The notes beneath the pieces are model-generated. The model made no database searches. It had not been told where the DNA came from and worked only from the letters and a program-made list of their open reading frames with translations. Both the position numbers and the translations under genes were made by a program. Positions 42,494 through 45,309 of a stretch of 45,309 nt of DNA are shown here, in pieces. Every line of letters begins with the position of its first letter. The first letter of the stretch is position 1. The DNA comes from an uncultured Ruminococcus sp. (GTDB lineage: Bacteria > Bacillota > Clostridia > Oscillospirales > Acutalibacteraceae). Location: NCBI GenBank assembly GCA_902785365.1, contig CACZYC010000015.1, forward strand, positions 1 through 45,309, read 5' to 3'.

Positions 42494-44080
42494 ATGTACA
42501 AAAAAATTGATAAACTAGTGGACAAAATCATACCATACCTGAAGGTACGCGACGGATTATATTGTATTTTTTTTATGATTATTTTATCTTTTATTTGTGG
42601 TCAATTAAAGCAGTATGCGCCTGGTTTGCTAAAACCCATTGGTTGGGGATATACTATTTTATTCCTGCTGATAATGGCAATAGTATATTCCGCACGCTGG
42701 TTTAAGGCAAAGACAGGAGAATCGCTATACAAGGCCCTTCTCTCCCCTGACAGGGAGGGGAACATATTCCAGTTACTCAGCAGAGCGCGTAATATGTATG
42801 CCGACAGCGAGCGCAACCAATCCAAAGGATGGAACACGACTGTTGACTCTGACGGAATAGTACTGGGCAAAAATGAACTTAACCAAATAATCACAAGCCC
42901 AAGTAATTCCGAAGAGCACATACTATGTATTGGCGGCAGCGGATCTGGTAAAACCTCATCTGTGCTGATACCTACAGCGCTACAATTTAACGGGGGCATT
43001 TATGCAATTGACATTTCTGGAGATATTTATAGTAATTGCAAGTGTAAACGTGATATTGCAATACTGGATCCGCACTCCCCCAACTCTGTCGCGTTTAATG
43101 TGTTCGCAGAAGTTGACGCAGCAAAAGACAAGAGCGAGAAAATAATTCTTTTAAGGGAATTAGCAAATCTTATAGTTCCTGAATATGTCCCCGAGAAGAT
43201 TGGTGACGGAGTGTTCTTCCAAGCAGGCGCTCATTCAATATTCTATTCCTCATTAATATATTTTTATAATAAGAAAATGGACTTCTGTGAGATATGCTAT
43301 GAAGTACTTAACACCAGCGCTAAGGACTTAATTCGACTCTTGAAGGATAAAAATTCCCCACCCAACGCAAGACTAGCGATTGCTGACTTTGCGGATATAA
43401 AGGACGTTAACTTAGCGAGCATGAAGCAACAGATGGACAGTTATATCAGTACATTCGCCACAAGCAGACCAATAAAGAGAACACTTCACCGCGACTACGG
43501 TTCCGGTCAGGAGGTAATCTCAGCAAAAGAACTGGAAACACGCGATATCTTTCTTTGCATTCCACATAGCGAGATAGTATTTTTTGCTCCACTAATGAGA
43601 CTTATATCGGGAATAGTACTTGATTATTGTAGCAACAGACCCTTATATATCGAACGCGAACTGCTTATATGCCTGGACGAATTCTCGTCTTTAGGATTTA
43701 TTGATATTATTAATCCACTTGCAACCCTTAGGAAACATAGTACTCGTATCCTAGTTGCCACTCAGAGTTTAGCCGATATTGATAATATATACGGAATAAC
43801 AAATCGCAAGGTAATTTTTGACAACTGCCGTATTAAGATAATCCTCGGCGCCGGCGACCGAGATACTCAGGAGTATTTTTCAAGGCTTATTGGCAAGCAA
43901 GAAGTTATAAAAAAGACTCGTACATACACCGACGGACAAGCTAGACATACTTACACTACGGTAGAAAGACCGATTTTCGCACCAGAAGAACTAGGCTATC
44001 TCCGCGATGATTGTATCGTTCTCCTCCCCGATGGCTACTTAAAACTTCACAAAGCCTATTTTTTTGAGGGGGATTTTTGA
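42494..44080 (+). CDS. VirD4/TraG-type conjugative coupling ATPase
   Basis: 528 residues. Two N-terminal transmembrane helices (about 20-38 and 50-68) anchor the protein. The ATPase has Walker A G-G-S-G-S-G-K-T-S at about 151-159, V-L-I-P-T-A-L-Q-F-N-G-G-I-Y-A-I-D directly after it, Walker B-like L-L-I-C-L-D-E-F-S-S-L-G near 398, and A-T-Q-S-L-A-D-I motif III. Coupling proteins recruit relaxase-bound DNA or effectors to a type IV secretion channel. No relaxase or channel genes lie within the window, so this is either the edge of an integrated element or a remnant. AAGGAG lies 10 bases before the ATG. Confidence 0.88.
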   Translation: MYKKIDKLVDKIIPYLKVRDGLYCIFFMIILSFICGQLKQYAPGLLKPIGWGYTILFLLIMAIVYSARWFKAKTGESLYKALLSPDREGNIFQLLSRARNMYADSERNQSKGWNTTVDSDGIVLGKNELNQIITSPSNSEEHILCIGGSGSGKTSSVLIPTALQFNGGIYAIDISGDIYSNCKCKRDIAILDPHSPNSVAFNVFAEVDAAKDKSEKIILLRELANLIVPEYVPEKIGDGVFFQAGAHSIFYSSLIYFYNKKMDFCEICYEVLNTSAKDLIRLLKDKNSPPNARLAIADFADIKDVNLASMKQQMDSYISTFATSRPIKRTLHRDYGSGQEVISAKELETRDIFLCIPHSEIVFFAPLMRLISGIVLDYCSNRPLYIERELLICLDEFSSLGFIDIINPLATLRKHSTRILVATQSLADIDNIYGITNRKVIFDNCRIKIILGAGDRDTQEYFSRLIGKQEVIKKTRTYTDGQARHTYTTVERPIFAPEELGYLRDDCIVLLPDGYLKLHKAYFFEGDF

Positions 44081-44142
44081 AAAATTGCATTAAACAATGC
44101 AATTTTCATGAAATTTGCGGGAATAATGGAGGTGGATTTTTT

Positions 44143-44601
44143 ATGAATGAAAAATCGTTTCTTATTATCCCCTACTCTATCATCGGAATCGAAGATTTAT
44201 CACTTAGTGAAAAGCTGGTTCTCTGCGAGGTTATCAGCCTGTCAAAAAGCACAGGTTACTGCTACGCGTCAAACAGATTCATTTCCTCAAGAACAAGCGT
44301 TAAACCTAACACGGTATCCATTTCTATAAACAAACTTAAGAGAAAAGAGTATTTGGTTATCAACACGGTTGAACAACAACGCCGAATATACATAAATCGC
44401 GACAAATTCAAAAACACAACCCTATCAATTTTTGATTACACCATATCAGATTTTGATAACAGTCTATTGAAATCTGATTCACCCCTCTCAAAAAATCATA
44501 CCAATAAAAAGAATTATAAAACAAGAAATAAAAAGAGTAATAAGAGAGCGCACAGAAGTGATGCGAGTTATGATATTGAGGAACTGATGAAGATAAAGTA
44601 G
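44143..44601 (+). CDS. Helix-turn-helix (HTH_36/replication-initiator-like) protein
   Basis: 152 residues. I-I-P-Y-S-I-I-G-I-E-D-L-S-L-S-E-K-L-V-L-C-E-V-I-S-L near the start, then N-R-F-I-S-S-R-T-S-V-K-P-N-T-V-S-I-S-I-N-K-L-K-R-K-E-Y-L, is the winged HTH found in phage replisome organisers and plasmid/ICE replication proteins. The C-terminus is Lys/Asn-rich and disordered. GGAGG plus good spacing supports ATG 44143. An earlier TTG at 44077 overlaps the coupling-protein stop but has no ribosome site. Same direction as the coupling ATPase with a 62-base gap. Confidence 0.72.
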   Translation: MNEKSFLIIPYSIIGIEDLSLSEKLVLCEVISLSKSTGYCYASNRFISSRTSVKPNTVSISINKLKRKEYLVINTVEQQRRIYINRDKFKNTTLSIFDYTISDFDNSLLKSDSPLSKNHTNKKNYKTRNKKSNKRAHRSDASYDIEELMKIK

Positions 44602-44622
44602 CTATTAGCCAATAAAGGAATT

Positions 44623-44650
44623 CAGGCAGATTGATCTCTCAATCTGCCTG
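44623..44650. terminator. Hairpin between convergent genes
   Basis: CAGGCAGATTGA pairs with TCAATCTGCCTG around TCTC. T content after it is modest on either strand, but the position between two stops supports a terminator role. Confidence 0.65.
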
Positions 44651-44658
44651 ATCCCTAT

Positions 44659-44994
44659 TTAATCCTTGTTGTCATCATTCTTAGCAAAAACAGCCTTAAC
44701 TACAATCATGCAAACTAATCCAACCGCTTGAAGACTCCCTATATTCAGCGCCTTGATAATTGACTTGAAGGTCTTCACGCGAGGGATGATGGCTTTTCCC
44801 TCGTCAAAAATATTGTAAATCGACGATTTGTGCTTTTGACTTTTGCTAGTAATGTCGGGAATTGTTTTACCGGCATTCTCGAGAAAACTCATTTTGGAGT
44901 CTTTAAGCGAAAAAACAAATTCCTCGTTATTTTTTGTTTTTTTTATAATGATTTGAAGGTTTTTAAATTCAGAGTTGCTTAGTTGGCGAGCCAC
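44659..44994 (-). CDS. Small protein with a C-terminal hydrophobic segment, unknown
   Basis: 111 residues from a GTG at 44994. Hydrophilic, Lys/Ser-rich N-terminal part, then S-L-Q-A-V-G-L-V-C-M-I-V-V-K-A-V-F-A near the C-terminus, a possible single transmembrane helix. Not recognised. No ribosome site precedes the GTG. The start lies inside a GCCACTGC/GCAGTGGC hairpin and within an 18-codon ORF in another frame (44969-45025) that does have a good ribosome site. Coupled translation or a frameshift would connect them. Confidence 0.45.
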   Translation of the reverse strand: MARQLSNSEFKNLQIIIKKTKNNEEFVFSLKDSKMSFLENAGKTIPDITSKSQKHKSSIYNIFDEGKAIIPRVKTFKSIIKALNIGSLQAVGLVCMIVVKAVFAKNDDNKD

Positions 44995-45025
44995 TGCACA
45001 GGCAGTGGCTAAATGTTAATATCAT
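44969..45025 (-). CDS. Possible 18-codon leader ORF overlapping the 44659-44994 start
   Basis: ATG 45025 follows GGGGTGG at good spacing. The peptide M-I-L-T-F-S-H-C-L-C-S-G-S-P-T-K-Q-L ends at TGA 44969-44971, 23 bases inside the next frame. It may be a leader peptide allowing translational coupling to GTG 44994, or the true start followed by a frameshift. Confidence 0.35.
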   Translation of the reverse strand: MILTFSHCLCSGSPTKQL

Positions 45026-45177
45026 ATAACCACCCCTTCCTGAGCAACAACAATTTTTTGGCTTATGGTGCGATATGTATAATTGGTAACTGCTTACAGC
45101 GCCGCACATACCGCACAGCAACGCTTCAGCTATATATTGATTTTATTTCTTAACAATTGTAGTTGTAATATTAATGA

Positions 45178-45309
45178 TTATCGCCAAGCAAAAACCCTTG
45201 CGGGAACCTTGTAAGCGTCAAATAAACCACCGTATTGCCTTCCGCCCGGTGAATGTGCGAAAATATAAGCAAAAACGAAGTGTGCGGTTGTAGTCCGTTG
45301 TATTCGAAC
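45178..45309 (-). CDS. 3' end of an open frame entering from the right edge
   Basis: From the right edge the minus strand is open for 43 codons in one frame, with G-G-R-Q-Y-G-G-L-F-D-A-Y and V-P-A-R-V-F-A-W-R before the stop at 45178-45180. Its composition is protein-like and GC is higher than in the flanking DNA. Not identified and possibly fortuitous. Between 45026 and 45177 I see no further gene. Confidence 0.25.
   Translation of the reverse strand, partial: VRIQRTTTAHFVFAYIFAHSPGGRQYGGLFDAYKVPARVFAWR

Overview
The window looks like the chromosome of a Gram-positive anaerobe of the Ruminococcus/Oscillospiraceae type. This rests on the combination of a leucine T-box before leuA, the LL-diaminopimelate aminotransferase route (dapL), type III glutamine synthetase, AGGAGG-type ribosome binding sites with sigma-A promoters, and large secreted proteins with Big_2/Ig-like modules and Thr/Gln-rich linkers. 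One secreted protein has a CBM26-like starch-binding segment, and a secreted serpin is present; both fit a gut or rumen resident. The genus is an inference, since no rRNA lies in the window.

Layout. At 1-120 a strong leftward promoter with a GC-rich hairpin leader runs off the left edge and resembles an rRNA operon leader. At 160-2182 a promoter, T-box and leuA form a leucine-controlled unit. At 2234-5054 a compact leftward operon encodes a cyclase/amidohydrolase, a HAD phosphatase, QueH and a Na/Ca-type exchanger. A secreted CBM26-like/Ig protein (5184-6854) is divergent from glycyl-tRNA synthetase (7149-8525), which is followed by an ORF-less transcription unit that looks like a small RNA. 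At 8868-15649 lies a leftward cluster carA, carB and dapL, in which carB is fused in frame to a complete diaminopimelate epimerase (DapF). GSIII (16129-18219), a YbjQ protein, a secreted CHAP-like Cys-hydrolase, glutamate dehydrogenase and a 1237-residue protein with nine Ig-like repeats follow to 26509. YbaK, an AbrB-like/HipA-like-kinase pair with an operator inside its promoter, a deoxyinosine-DNA glycosylase and a secreted serpin fill 26573-31082.

From about 31350 to the right edge the DNA is more AT-rich and accessory in character. It holds a RelB/DinJ-like antitoxin paired with a zeta-like kinase toxin. A translationally coupled pair follows: a ComEC-type metallo-beta-lactamase-fold protein, and a 1054-residue protein with a trypsin-like domain, a TPR array and a C-terminal PIN-like nuclease domain. 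Next is a convergent trio (nucleotidyltransferase, small membrane protein, zinc-ribbon membrane protein), then a fragment of a conjugative or mobilizable element (winged-helix regulator, VirD4/TraG coupling ATPase, replication-type HTH protein).

Functional links. CarA with the CarB half makes carbamoyl phosphate for arginine and pyrimidines. DapL makes LL-DAP and the fused DapF half converts it to meso-DAP for lysine and peptidoglycan. GSIII and GDH handle ammonium. The secreted proteins share a basic C-terminal module that may hold them at the cell surface. The best candidate for an undescribed system is the MBL plus trypsin-TPR-PIN pair at 33030-37131, which has the parts list of an activation-by-cleavage conflict (anti-phage) system but no STAND NTPase. 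The CarB-DapF fusion is the most unusual metabolic gene.
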